The notes beneath the pieces are model-generated. The model saw only the letters and a program-made list of their open reading frames with translations, did not search any database and had not been told where the DNA came from. Of a stretch of 64,000 nucleotides of DNA, positions 17,730 to 26,511 are shown piece by piece. Positions within the stretch are counted from its first letter, which is position 1. Each line of letters starts with the position of its first letter. Both the position numbers and the translations under genes were made by a program. Location: positions 1,798,001 to 1,862,000 of the forward strand of contig NZ_CP019300.1 in the NCBI RefSeq assembly GCF_001953955.1. The letters run 5' to 3'. This DNA comes from Prevotella intermedia ATCC 25611 = DSM 20706. Its GTDB lineage: Bacteria; Bacteroidota; Bacteroidia; Bacteroidales; Bacteroidaceae.

Positions 17730-18911
17730 TCAATGGTGGAACAAGCGTACGCCTGTAAATGCCATTGCTATGCCATACTTGTCGCAGGTGTCTATAACGT
17801 GGTCGTCGCGTATGCTGCCGCCTGCTTGCGCAATATACTCCACCCCACTCTTATGCGCACGTTCTATATTGTCGCCGAAAGGGAAGAATGCGTCAGAGCC
17901 CAATGCCACCTTCGTGTTCTGCGAAAGCCACGCCTTGCGCTCGTCTGTGGTCAGCGGTTCGGGCTTTTCGGTAAAGAACAGTTGCCACGTGCCTTCCTGC
18001 AAGAGGTCTTCGTATTCGTCGGAAATATAGATGTTGATAGAGTTGTCGCGGTCGGCACGGCGTATTCCTTCCTTGAAAGGCAGGTTCATCACCTTGGGAC
18101 ACTGTCGCAACCACCACTCATCAGCCTTGCTTCCTGCCAGTCGTGTGCAGTGAATGCGGCTCTGCTGCCCTGCCCCGATGCCGATAGCCTGTCCGTCTTT
18201 CACGTAGCATACAGAGTTGCTCTGTGTATATTTCAATGTTATGAGCGCAATAATGAGGTCGCGTTTCGCCTCTTCGGTAAAGGTCTTATTCTTAGTTGGC
18301 ATATTCTCGAACAGCTTTGGGTCGTCGAGTTTTATCTCGTTGCGCCCCTGTTCGAAGGTTATGCCAAACACCTGCTTGCGTTCTATCGGCGCAGGCTGAT
18401 AGTTTGGGTCTATCTTGATAACGTTATAATTGCCTTTGCGCTTCGTTCTGAATATTTCGAGGGCCTCTGGTGTGTAGTCGGGAGCTATCACGCCGTCGCT
18501 CACCTCGCGGTTGATGAGTCGGGCAGTAGCCTCGTCGCAAGTGTCGCTCAAAGCGCAGAAGTCGCCATACGAACACATACGGTCGGCACCTCTCGCACGA
18601 GCGTAAGCCGAAGCAAGGGGCGTAAGTTCAAAGTCAATATCGTCTACGAAGTAAATCTTCTTCAGCGTGTCGCTAAGTGGCAAACCTACGGCTGCACCAG
18701 CAGGGCTGACGTGCTTGAACGATGCTGCGGCAGGCAAGCCCGTAGCGGCTTTCAGTTCCTTGACAAGTTGCCAACTGTTGAGTGCATCGAGGAAGTTGAT
18801 GTAGCCTGGGCGACCGTTCAGCACTTCGATAGGCAGTTCTCCTTCGTCCATAAAAATGCGCGAAGGTTTCTGATTGGGATTGCAACCATACTTGAGTTCC
18901 AATTCTTTCAT
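17730..18911 (-). CDS. AICAR transformylase, stand-alone (lacks the IMP cyclohydrolase domain)
   Basis: Formylates AICAR with 10-formyl-THF late in purine synthesis. 393 residues from ATG 18911 (MKELELKYGCNPNQKPSR); the longer frame would start upstream of the promoter at 18956. The C-terminal PurH domain is complete: AAASFKHVSPAGAAVG with the catalytic Lys-His pair, NSVCYVKDGQAIGIGAGQQSR, SDAFFPFGDNIE and SIRDDHVI. The N-terminal IMP cyclohydrolase (MGS-like) domain of normal bifunctional PurH is absent. The final ring closure therefore needs another protein not in this window. Confidence 0.92.
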   Translation of the reverse strand: MKELELKYGCNPNQKPSRIFMDEGELPIEVLNGRPGYINFLDALNSWQLVKELKAATGLPAAASFKHVSPAGAAVGLPLSDTLKKIYFVDDIDFELTPLASAYARARGADRMCSYGDFCALSDTCDEATARLINREVSDGVIAPDYTPEALEIFRTKRKGNYNVIKIDPNYQPAPIERKQVFGITFEQGRNEIKLDDPKLFENMPTKNKTFTEEAKRDLIIALITLKYTQSNSVCYVKDGQAIGIGAGQQSRIHCTRLAGSKADEWWLRQCPKVMNLPFKEGIRRADRDNSINIYISDEYEDLLQEGTWQLFFTEKPEPLTTDERKAWLSQNTKVALGSDAFFPFGDNIERAHKSGVEYIAQAGGSIRDDHVIDTCDKYGIAMAFTGVRLFHH

Positions 18912-18955
18912 ATTGCTTATGGTGTATGTGTGTGTATAGACTTTTATTACAGCTG

Positions 18956-18963
18956 CAAAGATA
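18956..18963 (-). promoter_or_regulatory. -7 element (TATCTTTG) of the AICAR transformylase gene
   Basis: Minus-strand TATCTTTGC 45 bp before the chosen start; it decides against the longer open frame. Confidence 0.65.
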
Positions 18964-18986
18964 GACAAATAAAATGAGATTTTAAG

Positions 18987-19175
18987 CTATCGTTCTATAT
19001 TTTTCGACCTCGTTCTTTTAATATTCAGAAGTCTGATTGCCAACAGAATAAAACTTGCAATAATCGGCAACCACAGTGTCCAAGCGTCATCTACGTGTAA
19101 ATTCGGCAATGTTTCCCCTATGCGTTTTCCTGCTCTTTTCCAATGTTTTACGTTGTTTTTACAACAACACGACAA
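18987..19175 (-). CDS. Doubtful small membrane ORF
   Basis: 62 codons with one plausible membrane segment (LWLPIIASFILLAIRLL) after a Cys/Lys-rich head, ending in basic residues. It runs from the edge of array B toward the AICAR transformylase promoter. No promoter or homologue is evident; it may be chance coding in an AT-rich gap. Confidence 0.25.
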   Translation of the reverse strand: MSCCCKNNVKHWKRAGKRIGETLPNLHVDDAWTLWLPIIASFILLAIRLLNIKRTRSKNIER

Positions 19176-19178
19176 ATT

Positions 19179-19266
19179 ATTTACGTGTAAATAAATATTT
19201 TTCTACACGTAAATAATAATTTCCATACACGTAAATAAATATTTCTTTACGTGTAAGTAATTCGGC
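19179..19266. repeat. Array B: four 22-bp units, ACRYGT family
   Basis: Units begin at 19179, 19201, 19223 and 19245. Cores alternate between TTTACGTGTAAAT and CTACACGTAAAT orientations with spacers such as AAATATTT. Framed by GACAAATT (left) and AATTCGGC (right). It lies upstream of both divergent promoters (18956 minus, 19428 plus). Confidence 0.9.
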
Positions 19267-19427
19267 TGACAACAATTTTTGTGGGTATAAGCCTATATGA
19301 ACGCAAGAAAAAGGGTACGACAGCAAGCAGGCAATTATATTCTGCTGAAAGGGGCAACGGCAACTAAGAAACAGCAAAGAATATTGAAATAATTATAAAA
19401 TATAGTGGTAAGGTCTGAAATTATGCT

Positions 19428-19435
19428 TATCTTTG
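19428..19435 (+). promoter_or_regulatory. -7 element (TATCTTTG) of the small exported protein gene
   Basis: TATCTTTGC 32 bp before ATG 19468. Confidence 0.65.
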
Positions 19436-19467
19436 CAGAAGATATACATTGAATAAAAAACGCTAAT

Positions 19468-19827
19468 ATGAAAAAATATTTTAAGATTGGTATGTTGTTG
19501 GTGGGCTTTTTGTTTGTCCAATCGACAATTGCGTCTGCACAATGCCCTATAAAAGAACAGATTATGGGCAGCGGCGACGAAGACAGTGGCTCGGAACAAG
19601 CAAGCCACACATTGATAATTTATTACGACAAGGCGAAAGGCGACAAGGCTTTGATGAAGGCGATTGAAAAGAAGGACTGTGTGATACTGAACGAACACAA
19701 GAACTTGAACAGAGTTACGATTAAGACTCCGCAAGGCTGGGACATCGAGAAAGCGGTGGCTTACTTCAACAAAGTAAAAGGCGTTACGGCAGTAAACAGA
19801 AATGGTATAAGTTTGCTGAACAGATAA
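19468..19827 (+). CDS. Exported hypothetical protein, small alpha/beta domain
   Basis: 119 residues. Signal peptide MKKYFKIGMLLVGFLFVQST ending near IASAQ, then a mature domain of about 90 residues with a beta-alpha-beta rhythm (HTLIIYYDKAKGDKALMKAI ... VTIKTPQGWDIEKAVAYFNK ... VTAVNRNGISLLN). The pattern recalls ferredoxin-like folds of protease-propeptide (I9) inhibitors, but no diagnostic motif supports that. Two cysteines (CPIKE and KKDC) could form a disulfide. Single gene with promoter and terminator. Confidence 0.75.
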   Translation: MKKYFKIGMLLVGFLFVQSTIASAQCPIKEQIMGSGDEDSGSEQASHTLIIYYDKAKGDKALMKAIEKKDCVILNEHKNLNRVTIKTPQGWDIEKAVAYFNKVKGVTAVNRNGISLLNR

Positions 19828-19850
19828 ACTGCGGTTACAACATAAATAAT

Positions 19851-19894
19851 AAAAGTCAGACAACAACGCTTTTTCGCATTGTTGCCTGACTTTT
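19851..19894 (+). terminator. Terminator after the small exported protein gene
   Basis: AAAAGTCAG(A/G)CAACAA arms (19851-19866 / 19878-19893) around a CTTTTTCGC-type loop, ending in TTTT. Confidence 0.8.
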
Positions 19895-20029
19895 GCTTAT
19901 TGGTTTACCACCACATTGTTACGTTGCAATGGCACGCTGCCACGCACATCGTGCGAAGGTGTTCATCATTTTAGGGAAATTCCCCTTCTTTGGTAGGGAT
20001 TTTATCTTTTTGCATTCGCTGTTTTGTTC

Positions 20030-20037
20030 TATCTTTG
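20030..20037 (+). promoter_or_regulatory. -7 element (TATCTTTG) of the glycine-zipper lipoprotein gene
   Basis: TATCTTTGC 23 bp before ATG 20061. Confidence 0.65.
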
Positions 20038-20060
20038 CATTATCAAACAAAAGATAAGAT

Positions 20061-20882
20061 ATGAAGAAGATAGTAGTATTAGGAGTTGCTACAACTCTCT
20101 TGTTAAGCAGTTGCGATACTTATATGCGCCACACCTATGCAGGCGCATCGTTGGGTGGCGTGCTCGGCAGTGCGGTAGGCGGCATAGCAGGAGGCGCACG
20201 TGGCTCTGATATAGGTACAATTATCGGAATGGTAGGCGGTGCAGCCGTAGGGTCAGCAATGGACGCCAATGAACAGAAAAAGACCGAAGAGGCTGTTCGC
20301 GAGCATTACGAACGGGTGCAACGAAACAAAGCAAGGGGGCACAATCCTTACAGACAGCAGGATTTTGAAGCACAAACGGGAGATGAAAGTGGCTTTGACG
20401 GTACGAATTCGGGCGACGACCGACTCTACGATTTGCAAATGGGGGCTGGCGATTATCCTACCGAAATGGAGGCGAACCCCATGGAATTTAGCAACGAAGC
20501 AAGCGTTGAACGGCTCACACAGATTACAAAAGAAATGCCGAATATAGAAGTAGGCAACTTGGTATTTACGGATAACAATGGAAACAATATACTGTCGCGT
20601 GGCGAAGTGGGACAGATTGCTTTTGAAATACACAACAGAGGCACTCAACCGATTAGCAATTTGTACCCAACAATAACCGAAGCAACAAACTCAAACCGCT
20701 TCAGAATAAGTCCGACAACACGCATCGACGTGCTGATGCCAGGCGAAACGGTAAGATACACAGCTACGATAGTGGCAGACAGGAAGGTAAAAACAGGAGA
20801 ATATAGCTTTGCCATTGCAATATTGAAGGATAACAGAAGCATAGCAAGAGTAACAGAACTACGTCTGAAGACGCAAAAATAG
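20061..20882 (+). CDS. Glycine-zipper lipoprotein with C-terminal beta-sandwich domain
   Basis: 273 residues. Lipobox LLLSSCD (Cys18). Residues about 27-70 form a glycine zipper (GGVLGSAVGGIAGGARGSD, then IGMVGGAAVGSAMDA), a membrane-associating motif of outer-membrane lipoproteins. A charged linker follows, then about 100 residues with the look of a CARDB/Ig-like sandwich (IAFEIHNRGTQPISNL, MPGETVRYTATIVAD). Probably an outer-membrane-anchored structural lipoprotein. Monocistronic. Confidence 0.8.
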   Translation: MKKIVVLGVATTLLLSSCDTYMRHTYAGASLGGVLGSAVGGIAGGARGSDIGTIIGMVGGAAVGSAMDANEQKKTEEAVREHYERVQRNKARGHNPYRQQDFEAQTGDESGFDGTNSGDDRLYDLQMGAGDYPTEMEANPMEFSNEASVERLTQITKEMPNIEVGNLVFTDNNGNNILSRGEVGQIAFEIHNRGTQPISNLYPTITEATNSNRFRISPTTRIDVLMPGETVRYTATIVADRKVKTGEYSFAIAILKDNRSIARVTELRLKTQK

Positions 20883-20991
20883 GAAGAAACAATATACGAT
20901 AATTGGAAAAAGAGAAAAGGATAAAAAGGTCGGAAGACGCAAAATAAGAAAAGGCAAAATACCACTACAACCGACTAAATAACTCAAGGTA

Positions 20992-21019
20992 GGCGCATCG
21001 GAAACGGTGCGTCTTTTTT
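20992..21019 (+). terminator. Terminator after the glycine-zipper lipoprotein gene
   Basis: GGCGCATCG / CGGTGCGTC stem with G-T pairs around GAAA, then TTTTTT. Confidence 0.75.
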
Positions 21020-21073
21020 CGTTTCTGCGCTTTATTATGTTTATGAAAGACTTTATTCGGTATGGGTTGGAGG

Positions 21074-21293
21074 GCTGCAGACGGTTTATAATGGCAATTT
21101 AGTAAATCTGTAATACTGCTTTGGTAAATCTACAAAGCTGCTTTACTGAATCCATAATGTTGCTTTGGCAAATCAACAATACCGATTTGCTGAAGCTATC
21201 ATAACATCTTAATAAATCGACAGCAACGCTTTGTTGAATCTATAACATCACTTTAGTAAACCGATAACAACGCTTTGCCGATTCTATAATCCC
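21074..21293. repeat. Array G: ten degenerate 22-bp units, GCTTTG family
   Basis: Units start every 22 bp from 21074 to 21272. A typical unit reads GCTTTGGTAAATCTACAA then AGCT; others diverge (GCTTTACTGAATCCATAA, GCTTTGTTGAATCTATAA) but keep GCTTT at the start and AATC in the middle. Some have terminal GCTTTG/CAAAGC pairing. The array lies between a terminator and the 3' end of rlpA, in a convergent gap. No open frame spans it convincingly. Confidence 0.8.
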
Positions 21294-21369
21294 TCATCTC
21301 GCTGAATAAAGAAAACTTATGCTATCGGCAAACAGTCGCTTTTGGTGCATTGAGCGATACACATTGGCA

Positions 21370-22062
21370 TTATTCAAACAAGCTGGTTATGCCCTTCTTT
21401 ACGTTTTTAAAGAAGTTCGTCCAACTCTTTGAATTTGTTTTTTGTTGTGTCGGACGTTTGTTCTCGACAGGCTTCTGTGCTGGTTTAGTGTTGTTGTTCG
21501 CCTTTGTCGGTGGCGTTACAGTGTGCGTATTCTTCTTTGGTTGCAACGAAGTTTTTACCTTTCGTTCTATCGTCTTCGGCTTATCGTCCTTGCCTTGCGC
21601 CTCCCATTCAGGTATAAACTCGTAGCAAACACCAGCAAAACCATACTCCACCTCTGGCATCTTCAAGCTATTCTCCTCCGCTGCATAAGGTATTTCGGTT
21701 TCTTTTGGCAGCACTTCCACTTTAATATAAGCCACCCCACTGGCTATCATACCTATTTCTCGGGCTGCTGCATACGATAAATCGACGATTCTGCCATGCG
21801 AATAAGGGCCTCGGTCGGTAACTCGTACCTCTACTTCTTTACCATTCTTGGTATTCGTAACCCTTAGTCGAGTGCCGAAAGGCAATGTTCGATGCGCACA
21901 CGTAAAGTCGTTTCGGTCGTATCGTTCGCCATTGCTCATTTTCCGACCATGCAGGTCGTTACTATAATAAGAGGCTTTACCACTCGACTGTGCTGAACAC
22001 TCTGTCGAGGCGGTAAAGCCCATTATTGTTGTTATTAAAAGGAGATTTCCGATTTTATTCAT
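21370..22062 (-). CDS. rlpA: RlpA-like double-psi beta-barrel protein
   Basis: 230 residues. Signal peptide MNKIGNLLLITTIMGFTAST, then the RlpA domain: GKASYYSNDLHGRKMSNGERYD, FTCAHRTLPFGTRLRVTN, VTDRGPYSHGRIVDLSYAAA, with the conserved D/H positions of this fold. E. coli RlpA is a septal lytic transglycosylase acting on denuded glycan. The tail here is Lys/Thr/Pro-rich with no SPOR domain, so septal targeting would need another means. Signal peptide and fold are clear; enzymatic activity is inferred from family. Confidence 0.88.
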   Translation of the reverse strand: MNKIGNLLLITTIMGFTASTECSAQSSGKASYYSNDLHGRKMSNGERYDRNDFTCAHRTLPFGTRLRVTNTKNGKEVEVRVTDRGPYSHGRIVDLSYAAAREIGMIASGVAYIKVEVLPKETEIPYAAEENSLKMPEVEYGFAGVCYEFIPEWEAQGKDDKPKTIERKVKTSLQPKKNTHTVTPPTKANNNTKPAQKPVENKRPTQQKTNSKSWTNFFKNVKKGITSLFE

Positions 22063-22107
22063 ATAAATATGCGTTTGTATTCGTCCTCCCCTTCCGTAAA
22101 TATCTAT

Positions 22108-22144
22108 TTCCCTTTTCCCACAAACAGCGTGGAAAAAGGGAAAG
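22108..22144. terminator. Hairpin downstream of gdhA
   Basis: TTTCCCTTTTCCCAC pairs with GTGGAAAAAGGGAAA around AAACAGC. It serves the minus-strand gdhA, which ends at 22158. Confidence 0.75.
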
Positions 22145-22157
22145 GAGAAAACTTTTA

Positions 22158-23501
<1,344 letters not shown>

Positions 23502-23553
23502 AGTAATTTTGATAAAACGTTTATGTTAGTGTCTTTGTTTTTAAATTCTACCG

Positions 23554-23561
23554 CAAATGTA
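23554..23561 (-). promoter_or_regulatory. -7 element (TACATTTG) of gdhA
   Basis: Minus-strand TACATTTG 52 bp before the gdhA start. The remaining 23562-23840 is AT-rich and I see nothing else in it. Confidence 0.45.
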
Positions 23562-23840
23562 TTCATTTTATATTAGAATGCCAAATAAAACTATGTCTTT
23601 TTATTTACTTACTAACAAATTTTAAAGTCTCAAAGTTTTTATTTCCCCCAAACACGTTGCAAAATAGCCCATTAATGCTTGCTTTTTGCTACTTTAAGAG
23701 TAGTAAGACATATATATTATAATACTTTTGTCATTTTTCGGGTTTTATACTTATACATTTGCTTATTTGCCCAATATTAATCTTTTTAACTTATAAATCC
23801 AATTCAAAGATGAATTTATTGCGGTTAAGATTATTTTGTC

Positions 23841-23848
23841 TATCTTTG
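23841..23848 (+). promoter_or_regulatory. -7 element (TATCTTTG) almost touching the MutS-like start codon
   Basis: TATCTTTG ends 4 nt before ATG 23853, so the transcript should be leaderless or nearly so. Confidence 0.65.
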
Positions 23849-23852
23849 CAAC

Positions 23853-25658
23853 ATGAATGAAAACTTGAACAAATTATATAAGGAGCAAATTGCCGCCTTG
23901 GCGCAAAGCATTGGCAGTTTGCGTGCGAAAAGTCGTGCATTTGTAATGGCAGAAGTGCTGTCGTTTGCCGTTTCCATTGGTTTCGTGGTGCTTTTCACGG
24001 TTCTCAACGATGCTTCGTGGACTTTGGGCGTGGCACTATGCGTGCTATTCCTTTATTTCTATATTCGGAATTTAGACATAAAGAACGACAGAAAGATTAC
24101 CGACGCATTGGCTTTGAAGCTTGTTTACGAAAAGGAAGTAGCCTACCAGACGGGCGACTACACGAAATTCGATGCTGGCGAACGCCACCTTCAGCCTACA
24201 CACCCGTTTACTTTCGACCTTGACGTCTTCGGGCAAGGCTCGCTGTTCCAACGCATCAACCGCACCATATCTTCGGGAGGAAGCGACTATTTAGCCGAAA
24301 GCCTGTCGGGAAAGTGGGAATCCTTGCCTACTACGGAACTCCTAAAGCACATAGAACAACGTGTGGAAGCCATCGCCGAAATCGCCAAGAACGAGCCATT
24401 CCTGTCGCAGTTCAAGGCACAGGGAGCGGAAAAGCCGATAGATACCGCTGCCGTGAAAGAAGCTTTTGGAAGCATTCACGCATTGCAGATACCTTCCTAC
24501 TTCGGCAATCCTACCTTCCGAATACTTCTCTACGCCAATCTTGTGGGCTTTTACCTCAGCATTTTCCTCTCTATCGGCAACTTTGTGCCTGCGTTTCTTC
24601 CGCTTTGGTGGGGCATTTTCAACTTTTTCCTTGCCACATTCTGCACCCACAAGTACATAAAATTGGTGAACGAAGCCATCTCTAAACTGAAAGACCAAGT
24701 GCGCGGCTACGTGAATATGGCGTCGCTGATAGAAAAACAATCGTTTACAGCTGCTCATTTATGCGAGCTGAAAGCCAATTTGTCGGGCGCAATGGCATCG
24801 TTCGGACAATTAGAGCGCATTCTTCAGAAGATAGACAATCGGAGCAACGAAATAGGTATCGTACTTTTCAACTGCTTCGGGCTGTTAGACATAACCATCA
24901 TTCGCCATTTCCTGCGTTGGCAACGCACCTACGAGCCAATTACCGACCAATGGATTGGCGCATCGAGCGTGTTCGACGCACTTGTGTCGATGGCGACTTT
25001 CCGCCTCAATGAAGACAAGGCGGAAGAGGCTACGGTGGTCGGCGACAACGAAGTGAGCTACAAGGCACGCAGTATTTACCACCCTTTCTTGGGCGAAAAG
25101 GCTGTGCGCAACAACTTCGACATACAAAACCACGAGTACTACATTATAACGGGAGCGAACATGGCAGGCAAGAGCACCTTCCTGCGAACGCTGGGCGTGA
25201 ACTACATTCTTGCCATGAACGGACTGCCCGTGTTTGCCGAAGAGATGCGCGTTTCGGTATTCCGCCTTTTCACCAATATGCGCACAACCGACGACCTTAC
25301 ACACGGCATAAGCTACTTCAATGCCGAACTGCTCCGACTAAAACAACTCATTGCGAGTTTAGACCCCAATGTTCCGAGCCTAATCATACTCGACGAGATA
25401 CTGAAAGGTACAAACTCGCTGGACAAGCTCAACGGTTCGCGCCTGTTCTTGGAGTATATTTCCGAACGAAACGTTACGGGCGTCATTGCCACACACGACT
25501 TAGAACTGTCTAAACTCGAAGACGAGAACCCGCAACGCTTCCACAACTATTCGTTTGAAATAGAACTTGGCACCGATGTTACCTATACATATAAGATAGG
25601 TAGAGGCGTGGCACGAAACCAAAATGCCACCTTCCTGCTGAAGCAGATACTCGTCTGA
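23853..25658 (+). CDS. Membrane-anchored MutS-family ATPase
   Basis: 601 residues. Two hydrophobic segments near 30-72 (FVMAEVLSFAVSIGFVVLF, LGVALCVLFLYFYI) and two near 225-265 (LLYANLVGFYLSIFLSIG, FLPLWWGIFNFFLATF) flank a MutS core-like helical region. The C-terminal ABC-type ATPase is complete: Walker A GANMAGKST at about 435-443, the DDLTHGISYFNAEL signature, Walker B LIILDEILKGTNS, and the switch His in IATHDLEL. The mismatch-recognition domain and connector are absent, so this is not a classical repair MutS. Membrane-bound MutS relatives are known in Bacteroidetes without assigned function. Confidence 0.88.
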   Translation: MNENLNKLYKEQIAALAQSIGSLRAKSRAFVMAEVLSFAVSIGFVVLFTVLNDASWTLGVALCVLFLYFYIRNLDIKNDRKITDALALKLVYEKEVAYQTGDYTKFDAGERHLQPTHPFTFDLDVFGQGSLFQRINRTISSGGSDYLAESLSGKWESLPTTELLKHIEQRVEAIAEIAKNEPFLSQFKAQGAEKPIDTAAVKEAFGSIHALQIPSYFGNPTFRILLYANLVGFYLSIFLSIGNFVPAFLPLWWGIFNFFLATFCTHKYIKLVNEAISKLKDQVRGYVNMASLIEKQSFTAAHLCELKANLSGAMASFGQLERILQKIDNRSNEIGIVLFNCFGLLDITIIRHFLRWQRTYEPITDQWIGASSVFDALVSMATFRLNEDKAEEATVVGDNEVSYKARSIYHPFLGEKAVRNNFDIQNHEYYIITGANMAGKSTFLRTLGVNYILAMNGLPVFAEEMRVSVFRLFTNMRTTDDLTHGISYFNAELLRLKQLIASLDPNVPSLIILDEILKGTNSLDKLNGSRLFLEYISERNVTGVIATHDLELSKLEDENPQRFHNYSFEIELGTDVTYTYKIGRGVARNQNATFLLKQILV

Positions 25659-25775
25659 CGCCTTCTTCAACCCTACTTTCCCAAGAAGTAAAAAGCGGAA
25701 CAAGCCCCTTGAAAACGCCATAACCCTTTGACGCAGAGCCATTATATTGTAATTAAAACGCTTGTCGGACAAATT

Positions 25776-25863
25776 ATTTACACGTAAAGAAATATTTATT
25801 TACGTGTAAGTAAATTATTATTTACGTGTAGAAAAATATTTATTTACACGTAAATAATTTGCC
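25776..25863. repeat. Array C: four 22-bp units, ACRYGT family
   Basis: Units begin at 25776, 25798, 25820 and 25842, all opening ATTTAC(AC/GT)GTA. Framed by GACAAATT and AATTTGCC, an imperfect inverted pair shared with arrays A and B. Located between the MutS-like gene and the tRNA-Val promoter; 25864-26133 holds nothing else I can support. Confidence 0.9.
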
Positions 25864-26133
25864 AGACTTATACTAAGCCACCTTTTCCCGATTAGAACAA
25901 ACACCTTTTACCTTCATTGGCTAACTCAGTAGACACATCTTTTATACTCATACGAGATAGACAGATGTAAGCCTAAAAAGTTGCGCCGACGAAGCAAATG
26001 CTTGGTCTGACATTCAGCACACAGCACTTTGGTTTGACAAAGGCGCACAAAACGGATTGCGCCCGACAATCTATTTTTTCAGAAATAACAAATAAAAACG
26101 AATTAAAAATTTGGTGGTTAAATAATTTATGTT

Positions 26134-26141
26134 TACCTTTG
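26134..26141 (+). promoter_or_regulatory. -7 element (TACCTTTG) of the tRNA-Val genes
   Basis: TACCTTTGC 20 bp before the first tRNA. Confidence 0.65.
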
Positions 26142-26161
26142 CACTCGCTTACGAAAAGTAA

Positions 26162-26236
26162 GGGCGTTTAGCTCAGCTGGTTTAGAGCATCTGCCTTACA
26201 AGCAGAGGGTCGGCGGTTCGAATCCGTCAACGCCCA
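26162..26236 (+). tRNA. tRNA-Val (anticodon TAC), copy 1
   Basis: 75 nt. Acceptor GGGCGTT pairs with AACGCCC, discriminator A; D-arm GCTCAGCTGGTTTAGAGC; anticodon stem CTGCC...GCAG with loop CTTACAA giving TAC; T-arm with GGTTCGAATCC. No encoded CCA. Confidence 0.95.
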
Positions 26237-26247
26237 CAGGGGTGTTT

Positions 26248-26281
26248 CCCTGTAACCTTTCGGGGTTGCGGGGAGTTTTTT
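26248..26281 (+). terminator. Hairpin between the two tRNA-Val copies
   Basis: CCCTGTAACC / GGTTGCGGGG (two G-T pairs) around TTTCGG, then AG and six T's. It should end most transcripts after copy 1. Confidence 0.7.
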
Positions 26282-26284
26282 AGA

Positions 26285-26359
26285 GGGCGTTTAGCTCAGC
26301 TGGTTTAGAGCATCTGCCTTACAAGCAGAGGGTCGGCGGTTCGAATCCGTCAACGCCCA
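26285..26359 (+). tRNA. tRNA-Val (anticodon TAC), copy 2
   Basis: Identical to copy 1 over all 75 nt. It begins 4 nt after the T-run of the preceding hairpin and has no promoter of its own that I can see. Confidence 0.95.
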
Positions 26360-26376
26360 CAAGAAGACGAGGATAG

Positions 26377-26412
26377 CCTTGCAACGTTGAGTTGTGAGGT
26401 GTTTTTGTTTTT
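26377..26412 (+). terminator. Terminator after tRNA-Val copy 2
   Basis: CCTTGCAAC / GTTGTGAGG stem followed by TGTTTTTGTTTTT. Confidence 0.7.
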
Positions 26413-26482
26413 ATAAGCAACCTTTAACCTTTAAAATACAAAGATTATAGCAAAACTTTGCTTACATATCGATTTAAAACAC

Positions 26483-26490
26483 TAAATTTG
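26483..26490 (+). promoter_or_regulatory. -7 element (TAAATTTG) of purB
   Basis: TAAATTTGC 21 bp before ATG 26512. Confidence 0.55.
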
Positions 26491-26511
26491 CAATTGAATA
26501 AATAAAAAACT

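Noticed and set aside
17553..18977. 474-codon open frame antisense to the AICAR transformylase
   Set aside because: Shadow of a clear enzyme gene; Cys/Val/Phe-rich with no motif.
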